Of a DNA stretch of 64,000 nucleotides, positions 52,937 through 61,862 are shown piece after piece. The notes beneath the pieces were generated by a model, which made no database searches, had not been told where the DNA came from, and saw only the letters and a program-made list of their open reading frames with translations. Position numbers and translations under genes: made by a program. This DNA comes from Arenibacter aquaticus. GTDB lineage: Bacteria; Bacteroidota; Bacteroidia; Flavobacteriales; Flavobacteriaceae. The stretch lies in NCBI RefSeq assembly GCF_003957295.1, contig NZ_RQPJ01000008.1, forward strand, positions 124,001-188,000, in the 5' to 3' direction. Position 1 is the first letter of the stretch. Every line of letters begins with the position of its first letter.

Positions 52937-53548
52937 ATGGTTGCTGTCATAACAGGAGATATTATTAATTCCGATCGCGATAAGACTTCGGACTGGATCC
53001 ATGTTTTAAAGGATTATTTAGGTCAACATGGGGAAACTCCTGTAGATTGGGAAATTTATAGGGGCGATGAGTTTCAGGTGAAAACTACGCCAGAAAAGGC
53101 CTTGCGTATGGCTATCCATATAAAGGCCACTATTAAATCTGTACAGCAATTGGATGTGCGCATGGGGATAGGAATTGGGTCCGAAACCTATTTGGGGAGT
53201 AGTGTAAGTGAATCCAACGGCACGGCCTATCAGCGATCTGGACGTATTTTTGAAACCTTAAAGGAGCAAAAGCTCAATATGGCCATTATAAGCGGGGACA
53301 AATATTGGGACCGCACCTTAAACCTGATGTTAAAGCTAGCTTTAAATTTTATGGACCACTGGTCACAGGTTTCAGCAGAAATGGTGGGGCTAACATTAGA
53401 AAGGCCCAATGAGCCTCAACAAGGGATAGCAGAACAACTAAGTATAAAACAATCGGCTGTGAGTCAACGCTTAAAACGCGCAAGAATGGATTTGGTATTG
53501 GAGGTGTTGGATTATTATAGCGAAAAAATAAAACAGCTAGTAGAATGA
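52937..53548 (+). CDS. satD: SatD-family protein with C-terminal helix-turn-helix
   Basis: A 203-residue protein whose first 150 residues match SatD (MVAVITGDIINSDRDKTSDW, YRGDEFQVKTTPEKALRMA, GIGIGSETYLGSSVSESNG), named after the acid-inducible sat operon of Streptococcus mutans. The last 50 residues are a helix-turn-helix (IAEQLSIKQSAVSQRLKRAR). It may bind the repeats upstream of it. The stop codon overlaps the ATG of the DUF3307 gene by four bases, so the two are translationally coupled. Confidence 0.88.
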   Translation: MVAVITGDIINSDRDKTSDWIHVLKDYLGQHGETPVDWEIYRGDEFQVKTTPEKALRMAIHIKATIKSVQQLDVRMGIGIGSETYLGSSVSESNGTAYQRSGRIFETLKEQKLNMAIISGDKYWDRTLNLMLKLALNFMDHWSQVSAEMVGLTLERPNEPQQGIAEQLSIKQSAVSQRLKRARMDLVLEVLDYYSEKIKQLVE

Positions 53549-54246
53549 TACTGTTTACCAAACTTTTTTTGGCCCATCTAATTGGGGATTTTCTCTTACA
53601 ACCCAATAAGTGGGTGGTCCACAAGGAGGCCAATAAGATAAGATCCCGGTATTTGTACTTACATGTCCTTGTTCATTTTATAGTTGCCATGTTGCTGCTC
53701 TGGGATTTGGATATGTGGAAGTGGGTGCTGATCATTACCGTGTTCCATTATATTATAGATGCATTAAAGTTATATGCCAATCCCTATTTTAAGAATAAGG
53801 CTATTCCTTTTTTTGTAGATCAGGTCCTACATATGATAGTCCTTTATTGTTGCGCATTCCATACCAACCTGTTGGAGCAGACCCAAATGCTGATAAAGCA
53901 AATAGATTGGTCTTTAATTACTGCCATTGTGTTTGTAGGGTATCCAGCTTCTATTATAATGGCCAAATTATTGGAAGGAATGTCCCAACAGATAGCGCTG
54001 GATCATAAATCACTTCCCAATGCGGGAAAGTATATTGGGATCATTGAACGATTGTTTGTTTTGGTCTTTATCATTCTTGGCAGGTGGGAGGCAATTGGCC
54101 TATTGATAACCGCAAAATCGGTTTTTAGGTTCAATGACCTTAAAGAAAGCAATTCCCGTAAACTAACCGAATATATCCTTATAGGGACTTTACTGAGTTT
54201 TGGCTTGGCTATGATAACGGGTATAATTTATATGTGGGGCCAATAA
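53545..54246 (+). CDS. DUF3307 membrane protein
   Basis: A 233-residue membrane protein. The family motif at the N-terminus is LAHLIGDFLLQPNKWVVHKE (about 9-28), then HVLVHFIVAMLLL and FHYIIDALKLY (about 77-87). Several spans continue through the C-terminal half. DUF3307 and SatD genes are neighbours in many bacteria, including here with a four-base overlap. Function is unknown; a lipid or phosphate role has been suggested only by fold-free analogy, so I leave it open. Confidence 0.9.
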   Translation: MILFTKLFLAHLIGDFLLQPNKWVVHKEANKIRSRYLYLHVLVHFIVAMLLLWDLDMWKWVLIITVFHYIIDALKLYANPYFKNKAIPFFVDQVLHMIVLYCCAFHTNLLEQTQMLIKQIDWSLITAIVFVGYPASIIMAKLLEGMSQQIALDHKSLPNAGKYIGIIERLFVLVFIILGRWEAIGLLITAKSVFRFNDLKESNSRKLTEYILIGTLLSFGLAMITGIIYMWGQ

Positions 54247-54506
54247 AGAATGGCAATAGAGGGATAGGATAGGGCCATTAGTCCCTGTTTTACTAATTTC
54301 CAAATACATATTCATGTCGTTAAATAGGCTAAAATAGATTAATGAATCTTGCTCAGAGAAGAATAATTGTTGCCTACAGTAAACGAAAAAAATGAGAATT
54401 TGTTAATTATAAGGCCTATAATAAAGAATTTGTTAATTTAAAAGGGAATAATCTATAACCAGTTACTTTTATTGACAATATTAAAGGGGCGGATTAAATT
54501 AATTCA

Positions 54507-54514
54507 TACTTTTG
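54507..54514 (+). promoter_or_regulatory. -7 box (TACTTTTG) for the SerB-SerA gene
   Basis: An exact match to TAnnTTTG, predicting a start of transcription near 54519 and a 16-base leader before ATG 54535. A well-spaced -33 TTG was not found; TTGACA lies about 32 bp upstream, too far. Confidence 0.5.
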
Positions 54515-54534
54515 CTCCTTAAATTTCAGATTCA

Positions 54535-56427
54535 ATGGTTGCGGAAGGCAGAAAGTATGTGTTTGATTTTGATAGTACCCTTACTAGGGTAGAGGCGTTG
54601 GACGTTTTAGCGGAAATAACGCTGGACGGAAGAGCGGATAAGGATGATATTATTCGCGAAATCCAAAAAATTACCAACTTGGGAATAGACGGGGATATTT
54701 CCTTTACCGAGTCCCTGGAAAAACGGATTAAATTGTTGGACGCCCATAAAGATGACTTGGAGGAATTGGTCCAACTTCTACGCCAGAAAATTTCAAAGTC
54801 TATAGAGTCCAATAAGGAGTTTTTTCATAATTATTCAGATGATATTTATGTGATTTCCTGTGGGTTCAAAGAGTTTATAGATCCAATAGTGGCTGAATAT
54901 GACATTCCGGCCGATAGAGTATATGCCAACACCTTCAGGTTTGACGATGATGGTAAGATTATTGGGTTTGACGAGGAAAATGATTTGGCCTCCCATAACG
55001 GAAAGATAGCCTGTTTAAAAAACTTGGATTTACCAGGTGAGGTGCAGGTCATAGGAGATGGTTATAGTGATTATGTAATGCGCGAAGCAGGTATAGCAGA
55101 TAAGTTCTTTGCTTATACGGAGAATGTGCATAGAGAAAAGGCTGCGAAAAACGCAGACTATATTACACCTAATTTAGATGAATTTTTATTTGTGAACAAG
55201 TTGCCGAGAAAAATATCCTACCCGAAGAATAGAATTAAGATTTTACTTTTGGAAAATGTGCATCAAAATGCATTTGATACGCTTACGGAAGAAGGATTCT
55301 CCGTAGAGCTTTTGAAGCACAGTTTAACCGAAGAGGAGCTCATTGAGAAGATTAAAGGAGTTCACGTTTTGGGAATACGTTCCAAGACCCAGGTGACAAA
55401 AAATGTTTTGGCCGCTGCAGATAAACTTATGGTCGTAGGGGCCTTTTGTATAGGAACTACCCAAATAGACCTAGGGGCCTGCAAGGAAAAAGGAGTGGTT
55501 GTGTTCAATGCTCCCTACAGCAATACCAGATCTGTGGTAGAACTTGCCATTGGGGAGATAATTATGTTGATGAGGAGTATATTTCCACGTAGTACCGAAA
55601 TCCACAATGGACAATGGAACAAAACCGCTGCCAACTCAAAAGAGGTGAGAGGTAAGAACTTGGGCATAGTTGGTTATGGTAATATAGGTAAACAATTATC
55701 CGTATTGGCCGAAGCCTTGGGGATGCGTGTTTACTATTATGATGTTGGGGATCAATTGGCCCTGGGTAATGCCACAAAATGCAGTACCTTGGAGGAATTG
55801 TTGAATGTTGCGGATGTAGTAACCCTACACATAGATGATAATAAGGCCAATAAAAATTTTATCGGGGAAAGGGAAATTAACCAAATGAGGGATGGAGCAT
55901 TATTTGTAAATCTGTCACGAGGTTTTGTTGTAGATATTGAGGCTTTGGCAAATGCCCTTAAAAACGGTAAGATTGCAGGTGCTGCAATAGATGTTTATCC
56001 AGAGGAACCTAGGAGTAATGGTGAATTCTTTACCGAGCTCAAAGGATTGGAAAATGTTATCCTAACTCCTCATATTGGAGGTAGTACAGAGGAGGCACAA
56101 AAGGATATAGCCGAATTTGTGCCCAATAAAATAATGGATTATATAAATTCAGGTAATACAGTTGATGCGGTGAACTTTCCAAATATAAGGTTACCAAAGC
56201 AAAACAATGCCCATCGTTTTTTGCATATTCATAAAAATGTTCCTGGGATCATGGCTAAAATCAACGAAGTTTTGGCTAGATACGATATGAATATTTCTGG
56301 TCAATATCTTTCAACCGATAATGAAGTGGGATATGTAATATCTGATTTGGACAAGGAATACAATAAGGATGTTATTAAAGCACTGAAGAAGATAGATAAT
56401 ACCATTAAATTTAGGGTGTTGTATTAG
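54535..56427 (+). CDS. serA: fused phosphoserine phosphatase / D-3-phosphoglycerate dehydrogenase
   Basis: A 630-residue fusion. Residues 1 to about 225 form a HAD phosphatase like SerB: FDFDSTLTR (about 10-18, nucleophile Asp11, acid Asp13) and GDGYSDY (about 173-179). Residues about 235-545 are the 3-phosphoglycerate dehydrogenase: VGAFCIGTTQIDL, NAD motif VGYGNIGKQLSVLAEALGM (about 378-396), VNLSRGFVVDIEAL and catalytic His in TPHIGGST. The C-terminal 80 residues are an ACT-type regulatory domain (NVPGIMAKINEVLARYDMNI). Steps one and three of serine synthesis are thus on one chain; the aminotransferase SerC is not in this window. A terminator follows. Confidence 0.93.
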   Translation: MVAEGRKYVFDFDSTLTRVEALDVLAEITLDGRADKDDIIREIQKITNLGIDGDISFTESLEKRIKLLDAHKDDLEELVQLLRQKISKSIESNKEFFHNYSDDIYVISCGFKEFIDPIVAEYDIPADRVYANTFRFDDDGKIIGFDEENDLASHNGKIACLKNLDLPGEVQVIGDGYSDYVMREAGIADKFFAYTENVHREKAAKNADYITPNLDEFLFVNKLPRKISYPKNRIKILLLENVHQNAFDTLTEEGFSVELLKHSLTEEELIEKIKGVHVLGIRSKTQVTKNVLAAADKLMVVGAFCIGTTQIDLGACKEKGVVVFNAPYSNTRSVVELAIGEIIMLMRSIFPRSTEIHNGQWNKTAANSKEVRGKNLGIVGYGNIGKQLSVLAEALGMRVYYYDVGDQLALGNATKCSTLEELLNVADVVTLHIDDNKANKNFIGEREINQMRDGALFVNLSRGFVVDIEALANALKNGKIAGAAIDVYPEEPRSNGEFFTELKGLENVILTPHIGGSTEEAQKDIAEFVPNKIMDYINSGNTVDAVNFPNIRLPKQNNAHRFLHIHKNVPGIMAKINEVLARYDMNISGQYLSTDNEVGYVISDLDKEYNKDVIKALKKIDNTIKFRVLY

Positions 56428-56451
56428 TATACAGCTTTGATGCCAAGCTAT

Positions 56452-56492
56452 AAAAACTGCCTAAACAACACGTTTAGGCAGTTTTTTTTTTT
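56452..56492 (+). terminator. intrinsic terminator of the SerB-SerA gene
   Basis: AAAAACTGCCTAAAC and GTTTAGGCAGTTTTT form a perfect stem with a five-base loop, followed by a run of T, 24 bp after the stop codon. Confidence 0.93.
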
Positions 56493-57556
56493 GCCCTTGT
56501 TCAAAGCACTGGGTTTATGGAGTTTGCCATAGCTTAAATGGTTTCCTGGAATCATGATTAATTGATGTGTATTTGGAATGTTGGTTTTATTTTTTGAAAA
56601 AAAACGAGTTTGACTTATGTAGAAATTATCCTTTCAATTTACTCAGGTGGTGTTTATTGTTTTTCTTTGATTCGTAATGAAACTGACCAAGGAGGTTCAT
56701 CAATACCTTTTTCTTTCATTTTCTTTGCCTGTCCAAAGAAACCGTCACGGACGGTTCATGAATACCTTATTTTAAAATAGACAGGCAATGAATAAAACGA
56801 AACAAAAGAAAAGACCCTTCTTCACTATGTGTTCCATAAAATATTAGGATTTTATGGATCGATACCATGGCCTAAATTATTTCCAAGGCTTCAATAATTC
56901 TTAACGGCCATATCATCTCCACCACGGAAGAAGATAGACCATTCAACAGACTTTAAAGCATTCATATATGGTATTTAATAACGGACAATGATTTATTGGC
57001 ACTTTTAGTTTGACGGAACAAAAAAACGGCCAATTTTCAATTTCGTCCTAAATCAAGTGGTTTACACGTTTGGCTGTGGAAAATCCTTAGGTTTAAAAAA
57101 ATTAAAATCAGCCTAGCCTTGGCTACAGCTGGCTCCTCCTAATCAGTGTACACCGTAGCTTGGTTATTCGGCCCTGGTTGTTTTTTTGGGTGATGCAAAA
57201 AATAAACAGAACATGAAAACGGGGATATTTTATTCTATTTATGCAACCTACACACAACTTTTGAGATTGATCCGTTTCCTATCTAAAAATAATTAGTGGG
57301 TTAAATTCTTTTTTTTAATTGTCAATGAGTGGTTTAGAGTTAGTTAATACGTTTTAAGCTTACTTTGAGTAGTTAGGTGTCAAGGCCACTTTATACCATA
57401 GTGAATAAGGCCTTTTTGCTTTGTTAGCATTTGGAGTTAGCTTGTAAACTATGGTATTACTGAAACATAGAAGGATTTGTAATAATAATTGGCGCCTAGA
57501 TAAATACTGTATAATAATTAATTATAAGCGTATATTAGTCAATGCAAATCAACACA
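56493..57556. other. 1.06-kb gene-free stretch with degraded repeats
   Basis: All frames here are short and broken. Notable are a direct repeat GGTTCATSAATACCTT at 56694-56709 and 56753-56768 (59 bp apart), a perfect hairpin AACCGTC-ACG-GACGGTT at 56740-56756 and GCCTGTC/GACAGGC arms around it. These may be remains of a mobile or REP-like element. No protein was recognised and no transposase motif was seen. Confidence 0.5.
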
Positions 57557-57686
57557 ATGGGATTAAAGCTTAAAACAAATTCTCGACCTGAATAATATTC
57601 CCAACATATCATTTAAAAGTGAAAAAAACGAAAAGGAATTTGAGTTCTTAAATCTATCCAAACTATTTGCTAAAATAAGATCAGGA

Positions 57687-58451
57687 TTGGATCACGATCC
57701 CAATAAACCCCATAGGCTTGGCTTTTTTGCCTTGTTAATTGTAACAAAGGGCTCCGGAAGCCATAGTGTTGATTTAAAAGAATATCCATTAACGGAAGGT
57801 TCGGTATTAAAAATAGCAAAAGGACAGGTACATGCTTTTGAGAGAAATCCAAGTTATGATGGTTTCCTCATTGTGTTTACGGAAGAATTTGTACTCCATT
57901 ATTTTTCTAAATCATCGATCGAGTTTATATCCCACCTTTATAATTATCATATTTCCAAAACTGTCGTTGATGGCAGCAGTTATAATGAATCGCTTATTGG
58001 GCAATTAAGAGATGAACTTGGCAATGAAAATGCCTATGCACAAAAAAATATTGTGGCTACAATCCTCCAATTGTATCTACTTAAGTTGGAACGTCTTGCT
58101 CAGACCCATGATTCGCCAAAACAATATCAAAAGCATTATCCGTTATTTCTTGAGTTTAAAAATTTAGTGGAAGAAAAATTTACAGCCACCCGAAATGTGA
58201 AGGACTATGCGGACATGCTCTCAGTTTCCACAAAGCATTTGAATGATATAGTTAAAGAATTCACCCTAAATACTGCCAAACATTTTATAGATAATTTTGT
58301 GATTCTTGAAATAAAAAGAGCTATTGCTAGTTCCAATTATAGCTTAAAGGAAATAGCATATGCGGTGGGTTTTGGGGAGGTGACAAATTTTACGAAATTC
58401 TTCAAAAAGCATACTGGCTCTACGCCAAAACAGTTCAAAACCGACTTATAG
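57687..58451 (+). CDS. AraC-family regulator, 5' end frameshifted
   Basis: The intact part has an N-terminal cupin-like region (FFALLIVTKGSGSHSVDLKE) and a C-terminal AraC helix-turn-helix pair (about 160-254: VKDYADMLSVSTKHLNDIV and EIAYAVGFGEVTNFTKFFKK). From the TTG at 57687 it is 254 residues. The same frame is open back to 57567 and reads SLKQILDLNNIPNI, clearly coding, with no start. An ATG at 57557 begins MGLKLK in the next frame and reaches this one if one A of the run at 57572-57575 is removed, giving a 297-residue protein of normal length. So either a single-base insertion inactivated the gene or translation begins downstream. Confidence 0.8.
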   Translation: MDHDPNKPHRLGFFALLIVTKGSGSHSVDLKEYPLTEGSVLKIAKGQVHAFERNPSYDGFLIVFTEEFVLHYFSKSSIEFISHLYNYHISKTVVDGSSYNESLIGQLRDELGNENAYAQKNIVATILQLYLLKLERLAQTHDSPKQYQKHYPLFLEFKNLVEEKFTATRNVKDYADMLSVSTKHLNDIVKEFTLNTAKHFIDNFVILEIKRAIASSNYSLKEIAYAVGFGEVTNFTKFFKKHTGSTPKQFKTDL

Positions 58452-58549
58452 GGGTTTTGTTTCCATATTTACCATTCTTTTTCAAAGATTAACCTACTGC
58501 ATTATTCAGTTTAGTATCAATTTTGTGCCAAACTTTAAAATCAGGGAAT

Positions 58550-58999
58550 ATGAAAACAAAATTGGTTACATTCATATGTCTTGCACTATTCAGTGTTGGA
58601 CTTGGCAATGCTCAAAACAAAACAAACGAAGAAAATAAGTTTCAGTTTGGACAGCCCGAACATTTTTTGGATGGTTACTCATTAAATTTCCAATATCAGG
58701 ATGGTACGGCCATACATATGGAGTTTTACAATGGCAAAGCTAAATATGAATGGGTGGCCGGACGGGCAACAGGAAATGGAAATAAGGATATTGTTTATCA
58801 TTCGCGTAAGATTGGCAGTAATCTATATTTAATCAACTGGCACGAAACAGATAAAAAGGATTATCTAACCCTTGTTTTTGATTTTGAAAAAATGCTTGTG
58901 CATGGTTCTATTATAGTCGGATACGAAAACAAGCCAGAAAGAACCTTGAAAACTGTGTTTAAAAGTGGGATTATCGACCATCTGAAAATGGTTGAATAA
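58550..58999 (+). CDS. exported MoaF-like protein
   Basis: A 149-residue protein with a signal peptide (about 1-22, GLGNAQ). The mature part resembles the MoaF/lipocalin-like domain: FQYQDGTAIHMEFYNGKAKYEW (about 47-68), IGSNLYLINWHETDKKDYLTLVFDFEK and a C-terminal strand repeat. In MoaF this domain is linked to monoamine metabolism; its biochemical role is not established. ATG at 58550 starts the signal peptide; the earlier frame start at 58523 is not supported. It sits 98 bp behind the AraC gene, which may have regulated it. Confidence 0.75.
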   Translation: MKTKLVTFICLALFSVGLGNAQNKTNEENKFQFGQPEHFLDGYSLNFQYQDGTAIHMEFYNGKAKYEWVAGRATGNGNKDIVYHSRKIGSNLYLINWHETDKKDYLTLVFDFEKMLVHGSIIVGYENKPERTLKTVFKSGIIDHLKMVE

Positions 59000-59165
59000 T
59001 TGGTATATTAAATTTACCATTTCGCTCTTTACAGTTAAGCATAAAAAGGGATATTATGACTTGTTGAATGCAATAATAGTAGGTTTGGGACAAATTATTG
59101 GAATACCTTTTATCAAACAAAAATTGATAACATTTAAGGCAAACATAAGAACTAGTATGGCTTAG
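59000..59165 (+). pseudogene. possible coding remnant, membrane protein fragment
   Basis: A frame without ATG reads KWLNNWYIKFTISLFTVKHK, then a hydrophobic stretch LLNAIIVGLGQIIGIPFIK, and stops just before the NmrA-type gene. Codon use and hydrophobicity look like real coding sequence, but it has no start and no recognised homologue. I treat it as a remnant of a deleted gene; it could be chance. Confidence 0.25.
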
Positions 59166-59192
59166 TAATAAGGTTCATTAAATTAAAATAAT

Positions 59193-60041
59193 ATGAAAAT
59201 TGCGGTAACATCGGCAAGTGGACAATTAGGGACAGCAATTGTAAAACAGCTAAAAAAGGAAATCGGGAAAGAGAATGTAATAGGTATAGCACGTACACCT
59301 CAAAAGGCAAAACATCTAGATGTTGAAATTAGAAAGGGGGACTACAATAATCGGCAGGATTTTGATAAAGCTTTGCAAGGTGTTGATGCTGTTCTTCTGG
59401 TTTCCGGTATGGACCATCCCCAAAAAAGAATACAGCAACATAGAAATGTCATTGGAGCGGCAAAACAGAATGGAGTACAAAAAATTGTCTACACTAGTAT
59501 TGTAGGTGACGAAAACAAAACCGCATTCAGCCCCGTGGTACAAAGTAATCGAGCGACCGAAAAAGATGTCCGGGCCTCTGGGTTGGAATGGGTGATCGGT
59601 AGAAATGGAATATATATAGAGCCAGACCTTGAGTATATTAACAACTATGTAAAAGAAGGCGAGATTAGAAATTGTGCTGCAGATGGGAGATGTGCCTATA
59701 CCAGTAGGGAAGAATTGGGTTGCGCCTATGCGCAAATGCTTCTCAATACAAAGCATAATGGCCAAGTTTATAACCTTGTGGGCGAGGCCATTACCCAGGC
59801 CGAATTAGCGGAAATTATTAATCAGGTATATCATACAAATCTGACCTATAATCCTATTTCTGTGGAGGCTTATGAGAATGAAAGAAAAGAAGCCTTAGGC
59901 GATTTTATCGGAACTATAATAGCCGGTATTTACGAAGGGATAAAAATTGGCCTTAATGATGTAAGTTCCGATTTTGAAAAAGCAACAGGAAGACAGCATA
60001 AAACAGCCTTTGAAATGATCAAAGCAATAAAAAATTTATAG
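59193..60041 (+). CDS. NmrA-type NAD(P)-dependent oxidoreductase (QOR2-like)
   Basis: A 282-residue protein of the atypical short-chain dehydrogenase group. The Rossmann motif is TSASGQLGTAIVKQL (about 5-19), with GIARTPQKAKHLD at the cofactor-discriminating position and DAVLLVSGMDHPQK (about 69-82). IVYTSIVGDENKTAF matches the substrate loop of the NADPH quinone oxidoreductase YtfG. It probably reduces quinones or acts as an NADPH sensor. It is intact, unlike its neighbours. It follows a possible coding remnant at 59030-59165. Confidence 0.9.
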   Translation: MKIAVTSASGQLGTAIVKQLKKEIGKENVIGIARTPQKAKHLDVEIRKGDYNNRQDFDKALQGVDAVLLVSGMDHPQKRIQQHRNVIGAAKQNGVQKIVYTSIVGDENKTAFSPVVQSNRATEKDVRASGLEWVIGRNGIYIEPDLEYINNYVKEGEIRNCAADGRCAYTSREELGCAYAQMLLNTKHNGQVYNLVGEAITQAELAEIINQVYHTNLTYNPISVEAYENERKEALGDFIGTIIAGIYEGIKIGLNDVSSDFEKATGRQHKTAFEMIKAIKNL

Positions 60042-60071
60042 AAAATAAAACTAGAAAAGAATCAAGCAATA

Positions 60072-60951
60072 GTGGCCCCATCTATTGTAGTTCGCAAATT
60101 TGTGATATTCAGCCTGCTCATTTTGGGAATTATATGTTTACAGTCTTGTCAAAATTCAACAGAACAAAACACATTTCAAGAGCAAGATCTTGGATAAGGA
60201 ACAGAACACCCTAACATCATCAAATTAAAAGGTCAAAATGCCGAATTTACACCGGAGATTATCAAATTGGAAAAAAAGGTGTATATAGCCGTGTGTTATG
60301 ATGGTTCCAATGCCTCAATGGCGCAAGGTGAGCAGGGAGTGGTGATCATTGATGCTCTTCGCTCTTTAAGAGCTGCGGAAAAGGTTGTCGAATAGTTCCG
60401 TAAAGTAAGCAATAAACCTGTAGCGGCCTATTTTTACCCACACGTCCACTTTCCGGAAAATTAGTTGTTAATCAAAATTTAAAAAATTCTGCGTCTGCCA
60501 TTCTAAGTGTTTACTCCCAAACAATAAACGCCATGAACAAGGGGTATACTTTACAACAAACAGTAGACAGTGTTAAACTATCAGAGTCATTGGCCAATCA
60601 ACCAAATTTACAGGAGTTTTATGGCTCAGTACCTTGGGGAGTCCGTTCTATATATTTGTATTATGTAGGTTGGTATGATGATAATCCAACAAATCTTTAC
60701 CCGTTAACGTCCTCACAAGAAGCAAAAAACATTATAACATTGGCAGGGGTAAAAATAAGGTTTTTGAAGAGCTGAATAAAGCCTATGAGGAGCGTAATGA
60801 TCACTGAGAATTACAGTTGGCCGATTATTTGCTGCAGACCGATTATGAAAGGGCAAAAGGCATTGGTGCCAAGGTATGGTTGTTACGAGCTTTGGCGTCG
60901 CAACAATTAAATGCTCCCGTAAGAGACTACTATCTTATGACCATGAATTAG
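60072..60951 (+). pseudogene. alkylsulfatase / SDS hydrolase-like lipoprotein, decayed
   Basis: From a GTG at 60072 one frame reads a lipoprotein start (LLILGIICLQSC) and an N-terminal metallo-beta-lactamase piece similar to SdsA1: FTPEIIKLEKKVYIAVCYDG, GEQGVVIIDALRSLRAAEKV. It is interrupted by stops at 60195-60197, 60393-60395 and 60462-60464. In another frame at 60533 the C-terminal part resumes with MNKGYTLQQTVDSVKLSESL and YGSVPWGVRSIYLYYVGWYD, and again shifts near 60750, continuing to LVRDYYLMTMN-like residues and a stop at 60949-60951. The metal-site core in between is missing. SdsA1-type enzymes cleave alkyl sulfates. Confidence 0.85.
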
Positions 60952-61201
60952 AGAAGAAGAGAATTTAATTTATTTAATAATAGACAGAACTTTCCAAACA
61001 CATAAGCAGAGCTATTGGTTTTTAGCATATTATTGTTAGAATATATTAGTTTACATACAGTAGCAGTGTGATTGTTGATAATTCGTTTCTTATAGTCTAC
61101 TGGTACGATGTCAGAATCGGTACAAAAACTAAACTGAAGTGTTGTTATAGATCTCGGTCTTTGGTGAGGCTAAATCATCTTCACCGAAAAGGTTAATAGG
61201 A

Positions 61202-61675
61202 CTACCGATGGTGATAGGGTTCATTCCTTAAAATGGTAAAGGCCCGGTACAATTGCTCTACCATGAAGAGTCGCACCATTTGATGGGAAAAGGTCATTTT
61301 GGACAGGCTGATCTTACCGATACTTTTTTGGTATACGGCATCACTAAAACCGTAAGGCCCACCAATGGCAAAAACCAATTGTTTGATGCCAGAATTCATA
61401 TGTTTTTGAAGGTATTCGGAGAATTCTACAGAGGTTTTTTGTTTTCCCTTTTCGTCCAATAGAACTAAAATGTCGGTATTGTTGAGTTTGCTTAAGATGG
61501 CCTCGCCTTCCTTATCCTTTTGTTGTTTTTCAGAAAGGTTTTTGGTGTTTTTTATATCCGGGATTATTTCCAGCTCAAATTTAATGTAGTGCCTAAGTCT
61601 ATTCTGATATTCATTGATCAATTGGATCAATTGGGCACTATCGGTCTTTCCCAATACTAACAGTTTTATAGTCAT
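61202..61675 (-). CDS. rlmH: 23S rRNA pseudouridine-1915 N3-methyltransferase
   Basis: Methylates pseudouridine 1915 in helix 69 of 23S rRNA. The 157-residue SPOUT protein has the normal length, LLDEKGKQKTSVEFSEYLQK (about 73-92), FAIGGPYGFSD (about 101-111, the SAM loop) and the C-terminal SKMTFSHQMVRLFMVEQLYR (about 122-141). The frame is open 63 codons further, but that part is not conserved. ATG 61675 lies four bases after the -7 box TACATTTG, so the transcript is probably leaderless. Confidence 0.96.
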   Translation of the reverse strand: MTIKLLVLGKTDSAQLIQLINEYQNRLRHYIKFELEIIPDIKNTKNLSEKQQKDKEGEAILSKLNNTDILVLLDEKGKQKTSVEFSEYLQKHMNSGIKQLVFAIGGPYGFSDAVYQKSIGKISLSKMTFSHQMVRLFMVEQLYRAFTILRNEPYHHR

Positions 61676-61679
61676 GGGG

Positions 61680-61709
61680 CAAATGTAATGCGCAAATCCT
61701 AAATTCCAA
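61680..61709 (-). promoter_or_regulatory. promoter of rlmH
   Basis: The minus strand reads TTG, 19 bases, TACATTTG (61680-61687), CCCC, ATG. Both elements fit the flavobacterial TTG-N17-23-TAnnTTTG consensus. The start of transcription is predicted at or within one base of the ATG. Confidence 0.6.
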
Positions 61710-61862
61710 AAGGCGATTACTGCTGCTGTGGGTGATATGAGGGAGTAAAGGAGGTCATTACCAGGTGCTAGAGCATCTAATTTTGCCACAGTCCTAAGCA
61801 AAGCCACACTGTTGGAGGAATTAGGGAAACATTTTACTAAATTAGCAGGGAAAAAATATTGC

